Assembly (NCBI GenBank): GCA_964019425.1
Contig: OZ025862.1
Coordinates: 310,001 to 374,000 of the forward strand
Reading direction: 5' to 3'
Source of the DNA: Flectonema sp. DT1601
Lineage: Eukaryota > Euglenozoa > Diplonemea > Diplonemida > Diplonemidae
DNA length: 64,000 nt
The position numbers and the translations under genes are program-made. Every line of letters starts with the position of its first letter. The stretch's first letter is position 1. Below the pieces are notes generated by a model that saw only the letters and a list, made by a program, of their open reading frames with translations, searched no databases and was not told where the DNA came from. Positions 41,173-50,221 of the stretch are shown in pieces.

Positions 41173-42800
41173 TCCCCCCCCCCTTTTATATTTTTTTCAA
41201 AAAATTTTTGATTTTAAGCAAGTAATTTGTAGGTGAAACCTACACTCTGCCGTATTACATTATACCCTGGTTTTGGTTTCCCAGGGCTCACGATCAATTC
41301 AAAATTGAAGAACTCGATTCCGTGCTGCACTGAATGACAACACGGAAAAAGAGATGTGTATGCAGCTAAGTTAGAAACATTTATTATAATGTAAAGTATT
41401 TACGTCAATCGCAGAGTGTATACCTACACTAACATTACCTTTAGTCAACTGTATCTCAGAACTAATGTTAAATTATCGTTATGTTGTTTATGATACAAAA
41501 CATTTGTATTTTACGTACAAACTCGAACAGTTAACCCCCCATCACTCTGTACCCAGGTTGAAGCTTCGCGACAACCCGTTTGTGAGCAGAGTACAGGTGC
41601 AAATATACGCAAGCAAATTTGTGCCCGGCGCAACGCGCCTAGGATGTGTATCCAGTTACTGATTAGTCAACTATGGATACAATAAATCCAAATGTTAGCT
41701 CTTGTTATTAATAATTCTTTACATCTCCTTTTATTTTGAGACAGAAACTTGATCATTAAACACCTTTAGTTCTAATCACAATAGTGACCATAAAAAGATC
41801 AATCCATGACTACTAATCAATACACGGATATTCCGGAGTTACAATGGAATTTCTCTGATCTAACTTTAGGCAGTATTGGTCGTAGCGGCGTTCTCTTCCC
41901 ACGTGCATAAAAGAAATTATGTCACGGAAAATGAAATAAAAATAAAGAACAGAATGTAGGATTTCAAAGGACGCATAAAATCAAGTTTCTTTGTCAGTTA
42001 CCTGAGTTGGCCCGTAGCCCCTTTGAATTAGGACAACATTTAGAGATAAATATTATTGTAATTCGTATAATTCAAATAATGTAAATCTAACTGTCTTACG
42101 TCATTTTGTTTTCTTTATTGAAAGAAAGTACATTCCTGTTACATAAACTACAGGTAGAAAATACTGAGGTAACCCTTAACCATGAAGGTCAATTTTGTGA
42201 GAACTCTAACATGTTCGCGTATAGAACATAGAGGGACACGGATGATTGTTTTCTTTTTGAATACATTCCCCACTCTGGACTTTGCCAATTAAATGTCTTA
42301 ACCCAAAACCCGTCGATGCCGTCACCCCAACATTATTTGTTGGATCATGCAACCCCCTCAGATTTTCAAACTGAATTTTGGATAACGCTACCATAATTTA
42401 TTTAAGGTGAGTGCTCCGCTAGTAGGGTGCTACGAACTAGCAATTTTTGCTAACATATTTTTTTCAAAGAATTGTTGATTTTAAGCAAGTAATTTGTAGG
42501 TGAAACCTACACTCTGCCGTATTACATTATACCCTGGTTTTGGTTTCCCAGGGCTCACGATCAATTCAAAATTGAATAACTCGATTCCGTACTGCACTGA
42601 ATGACAACACGGAAAAAGAGATGTGTATGCAGCTAAGTTAGAAACATTTATTATAATGTAAAATATTTACGTCAATCAGCTGAGTGTATACCTACACTAA
42701 CATTACCTTTAGTCAACTGTATCTCAGAACTAATGTTAAATTATCGTTATGTTGTTTATGATACAAAACATTTGTATTTTACGTACAAACTCGAACAGTT
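41173..42800 (+). mobile_element. RB element, copy 4, entered through a poly-C junction
   Basis: C-run at about 41173-41182, then the left direct repeat from about 41187 to 41535, interior, right direct repeat about 42455-42800. Small ORFs at 41465-41662 (+) and 42206-42394 (-). Stem-loop motif at 42409-42443. Confidence 0.6.
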
Positions 42801-43000
42801 AATCCCTCCTTCCTCTTTTTTTTTAAAACAATAAAAACCTTATTAGGTTCTTCCTACCTACCGCAGTATTGGGGACCCTCAGAAGAGCCACCCGGTACTC
42901 TTTGAGTGTCTACTTGCTCGATTTTTTATTTTTACAATTTTTTTTTGAAATTTTTTTTCAGTGTCCAGAATTTGTTCGCAAACATAAGGAATGACTGATA
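42801..43000 (+). repeat. Shortened repeat Q joined to the right half of MITE m
   Basis: Same junction (GTGTCTAC to TTGCTCG, about 42911) as at 32643, so the two blocks are copies of one rearrangement. Confidence 0.55.
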
Positions 43001-43048
43001 TATGTTCAGTTGTTTTTTTCTTCTTTGAGGCTTATAATAATCCTTTAG

Positions 43049-43196
43049 GGACCAGGTGCAACCTCCTACTTGTAGAGTTACTAAGAGATGTAAAAGCCAT
43101 GTGTCTGAGGAGAATAACACTGACAGTAACACCGATGATGATACAGAGGATACTGTTGATATTACAGCGACTGACCCCCGCATCACCGCAGCATAG
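43049..43196 (+). pseudogene. Exon-like remnant, copy 6
   Basis: Same frame and TAG, upstream of LRR gene J. Confidence 0.3.
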
Positions 43197-43293
43197 CACT
43201 AGAGATACCGTCTAGGCTCGCATTCGCTCGCGCGAAGTTATTTTTATTTTTTCTGAATAAACTTTGTAATTCTTATTATATTAATATGCTAGC

Positions 43294-43455
43294 ATGAAAA
43301 CAACGGCAAGGTTACAGTGGGTGATTGAATATGTAGCTTGGGTTATCTGGTGTTACATTTGGAAATATTTTATAAATCATTCACAACAGGTTTATCGATA
43401 TGTGCTGCAATTCTACTTAATAAGAGATGGAGAAATTCGTATTTTTGTCATATAA
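43294..43455 (+). CDS. Small ORF upstream of LRR gene J (53 aa)
   Basis: ATG to TAA, with ACA ACG (synonymous) and CYIW for CCIW. Confidence 0.3.
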   Translation: MKTTARLQWVIEYVAWVIWCYIWKYFINHSQQVYRYVLQFYLIRDGEIRIFVI

Positions 43456-43631
43456 CAGGTTGTTTGTTAAACACATCATGGATGTAGGTTGGGACTAAAG
43501 TTTGTGCAACAAAAAAAATAAAAAGAAATAAAAAAAATTTGTTTGAAGAAATATATTTTAAACATTTATTAATCACATCATACTCCAAGCCATTCATCAT
43601 CACATTTTGTAAGTTACTCACGCGAGTTAAT

Positions 43632-45485
43632 ATGCAACTTTCGGTTACGTTCCAAGACACTGGATTTCCTGACGTTGTTTTCACAGCTTCTGGAGAGTCG
43701 CTCGTGAAGGATGCATTGCAGGTTGCAGCTGACGAGTGGGGTACCGATGCTGACTTTCTTGAGCTTTCTCTCGCAGGATCGCTGCTTCGAGCAGGTAATC
43801 GACTGGTGTCGTATGGAGTAGAGGACGGCTCGCTGTTGGATGCATCGGTGGTGCGCTTGTTTGGATTGGAGTTTTTGACAGATTCTGCAAAGAGAGCGAA
43901 GGCATTCCTACGAGGAAAACGGGATCAGGACGGGTTTTTCTGCCTTGATACTCCCACATTCGCTGTGGATGGCTGTCTTCAGTTTAACAACGATGATGAG
44001 TGGTTCTCGAATGATGTTACGAACATCTCATTCAGCAACTCTGAACCCTCAGTCACGACCGTTTCAGATGATTTCTTATCCTCATCTCGTGAGATTATAA
44101 GAGTCAGTCTGCCTGGTCTTCAATACGTCACATCTGTTGGTAGTGCTTTCCTCAAAAATTGCAATTCACTGACATCCGTAGACTTATCAAGTCTCAGCAA
44201 TCTTTCAACAGTGGGAGACGGTTTTGTAAATGATTGTTCATCCCTCACATCTCTGGACTTATCAAGTCTCAGCAATCTTTCAACTGTGGGAGGCACTTTT
44301 CTACGTTATTGTAAATCCCTCACATCTCTGGACTTATCAAGTCTCAGCAGTCTTTCAACTGTGGGAGACTATTTTCTAAGTAATTGTTCATCCCTCACAA
44401 ATCTGGACTTATCAAGTGTCAGCAATCTTTCAACTGTGGGAGACTATTTTCTTAATGATTGTTCATCCCTCACATCTCTGGACTTATCAAGTCTCAGCAA
44501 TCTTTCAACTGTGGGAGGCTCTTTTCTACGTTATTGTAAATCCCTCACATCTCTGGACTTATCAAGTCTCAGCAATCTTTCAACTGTTGGAGTCTCTTTT
44601 CTATTTAATTGTTCATCCCTCACATCTCTGGACTTATCAAGTCTCAGCAATCTTTCAACTGTGGGAGCCTGTTTTCTAAATGATTGTTCATCCCTCACAT
44701 CTCTGGACTTATCAAGTCTCAGCAATCTTTCAACTGTGGGAGGCTCTTTTCTATGTTATTGTAAATCCCTCACATCTCTGGACTTATCAAGTCTCAGCAA
44801 TCTTTCAACTGTGGGAGACTATTTTCTAAGTAATTGTTCATCCCTCACAAATCTGGACTTATCAAGTCTCAGTAATCTTTCAACTGTGGGAGACTCTTTT
44901 CTAAGTAATTGTTCATCCCTCACATCTCTGGACTTATCAAGTCTCAGCAATCTTTCAACTGTGGGAGACTCTTTTCTATTTAATTGTTCATCCCTCACAT
45001 CTCTAGACTTATCAAGTCTCAGCAATCTTTCAACTGTGGGAGACTATTTTCTAAGTAATTGTTCATCCCTCACAAATCTGGACTTATCAAGTCTCAGTAA
45101 TCTTTCAACTGTGGGAGACTCTTTTCTAAGAAATTGTTCATCCCTCACATCTCTGTACTTGTCAAGTCTCAGCAATCTTTCAACTGTGGGAGACGATTTG
45201 CTATGTTTTTGTTCATCCCTCACATCTCTGGACTTATCAAGTCTCAGCAGTCTTTCAACTGTGGGAGGCTCTTTTCTAAGTAATTGTTCATCCCTCACAA
45301 ATCTGGACTTATCAAGTCTCAGCAATATTTCAACTGTGGGAGACTATTTCCTAAATAATTGTTCATCACTTACTTCCTTGGATTTAATCCTGGTGAATGT
45401 GGAATCCGTTGGAAGTAATTTCTTAAAAGGTTGCTCATCCATTAAGAGAGATAAACTGCATACGAGTATAGCGAATTTGAAATGA
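43632..45485 (+). CDS. LRR gene J: ubiquitin-like domain plus 16 leucine-rich repeats
   Basis: 617 residues with complete N-terminus (SREIIR for SRKIIR) and C-cap (LTSLDLILVN). The first repeat is VGDGFVND. Three repeats carry YCKS at the ligand-side positions. One repeat has LTSLYLSS and the next DDLLCF. The A-tract just upstream differs from other copies and stops the upstream open frame earlier, supporting translation from the family Met. It is followed by fragment K and then PLE copy 2. Confidence 0.85.
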   Translation: MQLSVTFQDTGFPDVVFTASGESLVKDALQVAADEWGTDADFLELSLAGSLLRAGNRLVSYGVEDGSLLDASVVRLFGLEFLTDSAKRAKAFLRGKRDQDGFFCLDTPTFAVDGCLQFNNDDEWFSNDVTNISFSNSEPSVTTVSDDFLSSSREIIRVSLPGLQYVTSVGSAFLKNCNSLTSVDLSSLSNLSTVGDGFVNDCSSLTSLDLSSLSNLSTVGGTFLRYCKSLTSLDLSSLSSLSTVGDYFLSNCSSLTNLDLSSVSNLSTVGDYFLNDCSSLTSLDLSSLSNLSTVGGSFLRYCKSLTSLDLSSLSNLSTVGVSFLFNCSSLTSLDLSSLSNLSTVGACFLNDCSSLTSLDLSSLSNLSTVGGSFLCYCKSLTSLDLSSLSNLSTVGDYFLSNCSSLTNLDLSSLSNLSTVGDSFLSNCSSLTSLDLSSLSNLSTVGDSFLFNCSSLTSLDLSSLSNLSTVGDYFLSNCSSLTNLDLSSLSNLSTVGDSFLRNCSSLTSLYLSSLSNLSTVGDDLLCFCSSLTSLDLSSLSSLSTVGGSFLSNCSSLTNLDLSSLSNISTVGDYFLNNCSSLTSLDLILVNVESVGSNFLKGCSSIKRDKLHTSIANLK

Positions 45486-45758
45486 CAGAAATCATAAATG
45501 TTGTTTTTAGTGTGTGTGCGTTGTTCCCCTTGTTTTATTTGAAGGTATTTAATTTATGTTTTAATATTTCAGAAAGAAGATGTTCGCTCACACACTCTTA
45601 AAACCACGGCAAGGTTACAGTGGGTGATTGGATATGTGACTTGGGTTATCTGGTGTTGCATTTGGAAATATTTTATAAATCATTCACAACAGGTTTATCG
45701 ATATGTGCTACAATTCTACTTAATAAGAGATGGAGAAATTCGTATTTTTGTCATATAA
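45482..45758 (+). CDS. Candidate small gene overlapping the stop of LRR gene J
   Basis: ATGA overlap, 28-nt GT-AG segment and Trp-rich second part all present. Confidence 0.25.
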
Positions 45759-45933
45759 CAGGTTGTTTGTTAAACACATCATGGATGTAGGTTGGGACTA
45801 AAGTTTGTGCAACAAAAAAAAAAAAAGAAAAAAAAAAAGTTTGTTTGAAGAAATATATTTTAAACATTTATTAATCTCATCATACTCCAAGCCATTCATC
45901 ATCACATTTCGTAGGTTACTCACGCGAGTTAAT

Positions 45934-46116
45934 ATGCAACTTTCGGTTACGTTCCAAGACACTGGATTTCCTGACGTTGTTTTCACAGCTTCCGGAGAGT
46001 CGCTCGTGAAGGATGCATTGCAGGTTGCAGCTGATAAAGCCAATTATTTATTAATAATCCCTCATTCTGTAGCAATTCAGTCAAGTACTTTGATATTAAT
46101 TTTATTTTTTAAATAA
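45934..46116 (+). pseudogene. LRR gene K: 5' fragment
   Basis: 35 family codons, then sequence X from about 46035, the same break as fragments F and I. Confidence 0.75.
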
Positions 46117-46437
46117 TCTAAAAGTTGTTACTGTTTTTACATCGTCAAATTTTCACCTCCATTCGACAAGCATCACACCTAGTCAACTGCATCTCAGAAC
46201 TAATGTTATATTATCTTTTATGTTGTTTTTTATGATACAATACATTTGTATTTTAAGTACAAAATCAAACAGTTAATCCCCATATTCGACAGCACATATG
46301 GGATTTCATCGAAACCAACTGTTGGGTCTCTTTTCATTTCAACCAGGTTTGGCCTAGCACTCTATTCGTTTTTTAGCCAGTTTTTTCAAAGTTGATTTAT
46401 ATTTTAATCACAGTTAGCAAGTTACCTCCCCCCTTTT
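46117..46437 (+). repeat. Sequence X tail, R1 and R2 left of PLE copy 2
   Basis: R1 is at about 46170-46285, and R2 ends CCTCCCCCCTTTT at the PLE border. R2 also abuts copy 1 (13680), so both PLE copies have the same left neighbour as well as the same right one. Confidence 0.6.
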
Positions 46438-46438
46438 A

Positions 46439-49400
46439 CACAACACGGCATGTTGTACTAATAAGCACACTCAAAATTTTAAAAAGGATTACAAAGGCTC
46501 CCTCTCTTCCCTCCCTCACAATTCAAAGAACGAAGAAACGAAACACAAGACTGCGGAATGGATCAAAACGAAGAACTTGGACTTCTCATATAAATATGAT
46601 GACAAGCAAAATAGAATTCCGTTATGGTTTAAGAAATGGTTGGAATGTATCCCAGCTGGTTTCAGATCCAATTCAAATAAGAAAAATAATAAAAAGCAGA
46701 TAGCGCAACCGAAAACGAATTCTAAGCCGCGGATTGTTCACCATACGATACGACGCGGTAATAAGAAACCGAATATCGTACGTCAGGTTCGAATTGAGCC
46801 ACATGGCAGATCGCAAAGTAAGATCAAAACACAGGTGATACCTCAAATTAGTAGGAAACAAACTGCTCCACGTAAGGACAGAAAAACAAATGTTTCACCG
46901 CATGGTTCTAAGAAAGGAACTCAAAAAGATATAATTATCAGAGAATCTAGAACATTAGCCAGAAAGATGACACCAAAGATCATTCCTAATAAAAGCTACC
47001 TGAAAGCTTGCAAAGATGATGATAATAGTTTTAAAACTGTCCCTGGAAAGTCGCAAATGAAACATCATGAACAAACCGCTCAATGGAAGGATAATTCAAC
47101 CCCGAAGAGAAATTACTCAACCTCTAAGGGAAACAAATCGACTCCGAAGAGAAGCAATTCTTCCTCGAAGGGGAATAACTCTACTCTGAAAAGAAACTAT
47201 TCGTCGTCGAAAGGGAATAAATCAGCTTCGAAGAGAAACGATTCGTCTTCAAGAAGGAATAACTCTACTCCGAAGAGAAACTACTCAACCTCTAAGGGAA
47301 ACAAATCGACTCCGAAGAGAAGCAATTCTTCCTCGAAGGGGAATAACTCTACTCTGAAAAGAAACTATTCGTCGTCGAAAGGGAATAAATCAGCTTCGAA
47401 GAGAAACGATTCGTCTTCAAGAAGGAATAACTCTACTCCGAAGAGAAACTACTCAACCTCTAAGGGAAACAAATCGACTCCGAAGAGAAGCAATTCTTCC
47501 TCGAAGGGGAATAACTCTACTCTGAAAAGAAACTATTCGTCGTCGAAAGGGAATAAATCAGCTTCGAAGAGAAACGATTCGTCTTCAAGAAGGAATAACT
47601 CTACTCCGAAGAGAAACTACTCAACCTCTAAGGGAAACAAATCGACTCCGAAGAGAAGCAATTCTTCCTCGAAGGGGAATAACTCTACTCTGAAAAGAAA
47701 CTATTCGTCGTCGAAAGGGAATAAATCAGCTTCGAAGAGAAACGATTCGTCTTCAAGAAGGAATAACTCTACTCCGAAGAGAAACTACTCAACCTCTAAG
47801 GGAAACAAATCGACTCCGAAGAGAAGCAATTCTTCCTCGAAGGGGAATAACTCTACTCTGAAAAGAAACTATTCGTCGTCGAAAGGGAATAAATCAGCTT
47901 CGAAGAGACACGATTCGTCCTCAAAAGGGAATAAATCTACTCCGAAAAGAAATTATTCAACCTCGAAGGGGGACAAGTCAACTCCGAAGAGAAAAAATAC
48001 GGTCTATGTCACACGGCAGAAGCATAAGGATTCCAAACAACACAAAAAGGATAATGTGAAAAAGAAAAAGGAAAATGCCGATAGCTTCCAGACAGTTCCG
48101 AGTTCTAAAAATAATAAAACAGTTAGACTCGGTAACAATACCAACTTCCACAATGCTATATTCAACAGATATGAAATAATAGCACGTGGTGCTCGTCGTC
48201 CACCAGACCACGAAGCAGAAAGAACCAAAGCTCTCGAAGTCTTTAAAGCTACGCACCAAAAAAGTTTAGAAATGGGCCGCAAACACAGAAAGATTAGAGA
48301 GCCGTTAAAACTAAACTCGGATGATAATGGAGTAATCTATGCTCTTGTCGACGAGAAAGGTTCTGTGAGATATGTCGGCCAAACCTCTAATTCGGCTGCA
48401 CAAAGAGAATTATCTCACTGGTATTCAAGACACTCGAAAAAAACGACGATAGCTAAGCTAATAAAGAAAAGGGGCAGTCCCTTATTCGCCGCTGCATTAG
48501 AAAAGGTGAATATAAGCGATAGCTTAGTTAAAGAAGTGTTTCACACCGCAGCGCATCCCGCCGAAGCATTTTGGATTAACCACTTTAATCCACAAACCAA
48601 TATGTTTCGACTCCCTAACAAAAATTACATTGGCAAACCTATTAGGGAAGAAAAAGATAAAATTGAACGTCGAACTTATGAAAAACGTCTACCTGCGATC
48701 TCTAAAAGATGGTATCATCTGGAAGGTGACAAAATCATAATCGAAACAAGGCAAGGGAAATACCTCGGAATTAGAAAACAAATCCAGAGTTTGGTCTCCA
48801 GTGATAAGATCAATGAAGATACTATCGCCAAATGGTCGATCAACAGATCACGCAGAGTTTTAACATGGATATTTGATCACATTGACGCACATCATCAGGA
48901 TATCGAGAGCATTAATAAAGTGATCTTAACCCTACGTGATAGACTTTCGGATAAAAAGAAAGACAAGGAAGCCATGAGAATATCTAAACTCGGATCTACA
49001 TGGTTAAAGGTAAGGTTTGTTCATCCGATCATCGAACAGCTCGATCTAAAAAAGATCTTCACATCTAAACAGGCTCTCCTCCTAGCCAAGGACAAAGCAG
49101 AAATTCTTCCAACAATGAAGGTATCCAGATACCTGACAACAAAGTTGGAAGATTTGTTATGTGATCGCGCAAACGATAGTTCAACGATCGAAGCAACAAC
49201 CGAATTGTGTGAACCATCGACATGTAAGTGTCATTCATTCATTAAGAAAGAATTTCAAGAAGACGAAACACATGTGATGACACATTCATCTAAATTAAAC
49301 ATCTCGAATAGACTTCGAACACTTCTATCGAAAGGAGCGAGATATCGACTCTTTGAAGACCCGAGAAGCATATCACAGGAAATAATGAATTCGATTGACG

Positions 49401-50221
49401 ATTATATCATTCAGTATTTTATGGATGAAAAATTTACTCCGCTGAGTAAATTCCTAAAGAATGCCATTAAAAAACAAATCGGGAAACTTCCACAAATTGA
49501 CATTGTAGATGAATTCAAACAAGTCGAAAAAGAAGTCAAGAAACTCAGAGAGCACCTTGTATTTACTAATATTGACAAAACAACTCACGATATTGCTGTA
49601 TGTTGTAAGAAGTATTATACGCACAAGTTGAGTGAACAAGTCAACAACAACTCTGTTTATCTTACAATTCCGGAAGAACAGAGAGAACCCATAATGAAGA
49701 ACATTGAAAGCATCAACAAAAAACATAAGTTTCGACATACCGATAACTTACCATACTTATATGGTAATCCAAAGATGCACAAGGTTCCACCTAAATTCAG
49801 ATTCATAGCTGGCACGTCTAACAAAACAATGGAAGTTCGGTACATTAACTCCAGAATTTCACCGGCACCTTTTTCTGCAACCACAGACATGGCTACAGAA
49901 TTCTCTGGTATCATGAAAACATTTATGTCTATAGTTAAAAAAGTCGAAACAGAGAAATCTGATACAACAGGAGTCAGAAAATACTTCATTGTGGATAATG
50001 TTGATGAAGTTGCTCAGTACATTAAAAGTAACTACTCCTCTCTTCAAGAAATGAGAGTTAGCACTTTTGACTTCTCAGATATGTACACCAACTTACCACA
50101 TACAAAAATTAAAGCTGTTATTAATACATTAGTCGAAGAATACATTGGAGACAATTTGATAGTTAGAGATAAACGAAGTCGAATTGGTAAAGATTTCTAC
50201 TTGGCAAACGTACGAATTTAA
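46439..50221 (+). CDS. PLE copy 2: basic repeats, GIY-YIG endonuclease, Cys-rich linker and first half of RT
   Basis: The frame is open from the left border with no ATG; counting below starts at 46577. Residues 172-475 are Ser/Lys/Arg-rich repeats, suited to nucleic-acid binding. The GIY-YIG domain starts at residue 586 (VIY) with YVG at 599-601, Arg in QRELSHW, and Glu and Asn in PAEAFWINHFNPQTN, so the key residues of the family are present. A C....CKCH cluster at 878-886 matches the Cys-rich linker known in this PLE group. RT motifs follow: YLYGNPKMHK then KFRFIAG near 1058-1080, and the catalytic Asp of FDFSDMYTNLPH near 1165. The RT continues in the next, overlapping frame. Expected role: nick the target DNA and prime reverse transcription. 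Confidence 0.75.
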   Translation, partial: HNTACCTNKHTQNFKKDYKGSLSSLPHNSKNEETKHKTAEWIKTKNLDFSYKYDDKQNRIPLWFKKWLECIPAGFRSNSNKKNNKKQIAQPKTNSKPRIVHHTIRRGNKKPNIVRQVRIEPHGRSQSKIKTQVIPQISRKQTAPRKDRKTNVSPHGSKKGTQKDIIIRESRTLARKMTPKIIPNKSYLKACKDDDNSFKTVPGKSQMKHHEQTAQWKDNSTPKRNYSTSKGNKSTPKRSNSSSKGNNSTLKRNYSSSKGNKSASKRNDSSSRRNNSTPKRNYSTSKGNKSTPKRSNSSSKGNNSTLKRNYSSSKGNKSASKRNDSSSRRNNSTPKRNYSTSKGNKSTPKRSNSSSKGNNSTLKRNYSSSKGNKSASKRNDSSSRRNNSTPKRNYSTSKGNKSTPKRSNSSSKGNNSTLKRNYSSSKGNKSASKRNDSSSRRNNSTPKRNYSTSKGNKSTPKRSNSSSKGNNSTLKRNYSSSKGNKSASKRHDSSSKGNKSTPKRNYSTSKGDKSTPKRKNTVYVTRQKHKDSKQHKKDNVKKKKENADSFQTVPSSKNNKTVRLGNNTNFHNAIFNRYEIIARGARRPPDHEAERTKALEVFKATHQKSLEMGRKHRKIREPLKLNSDDNGVIYALVDEKGSVRYVGQTSNSAAQRELSHWYSRHSKKTTIAKLIKKRGSPLFAAALEKVNISDSLVKEVFHTAAHPAEAFWINHFNPQTNMFRLPNKNYIGKPIREEKDKIERRTYEKRLPAISKRWYHLEGDKIIIETRQGKYLGIRKQIQSLVSSDKINEDTIAKWSINRSRRVLTWIFDHIDAHHQDIESINKVILTLRDRLSDKKKDKEAMRISKLGSTWLKVRFVHPIIEQLDLKKIFTSKQALLLAKDKAEILPTMKVSRYLTTKLEDLLCDRANDSSTIEATTELCEPSTCKCHSFIKKEFQEDETHVMTHSSKLNISNRLRTLLSKGARYRLFEDPRSISQEIMNSIDDYIIQYFMDEKFTPLSKFLKNAIKKQIGKLPQIDIVDEFKQVEKEVKKLREHLVFTNIDKTTHDIAVCCKKYYTHKLSEQVNNNSVYLTIPEEQREPIMKNIESINKKHKFRHTDNLPYLYGNPKMHKVPPKFRFIAGTSNKTMEVRYINSRISPAPFSATTDMATEFSGIMKTFMSIVKKVETEKSDTTGVRKYFIVDNVDEVAQYIKSNYSSLQEMRVSTFDFSDMYTNLPHTKIKAVINTLVEEYIGDNLIVRDKRSRIGKDFYLANVRI
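47093..48000 (+). repeat. Nested 42-bp / 168-bp coding repeat (14 and 56 residues)
   Basis: Four 14-residue units (NNSTPKRNYSTSKG, NKSTPKRSNSSSKG, NNSTLKRNYSSSKG, NKSASKRNDSSSRR) form a 56-residue block repeated about five times, with two altered units at the end. The 168-bp period is exact (for example 47261 to 47429). Confidence 0.9.
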
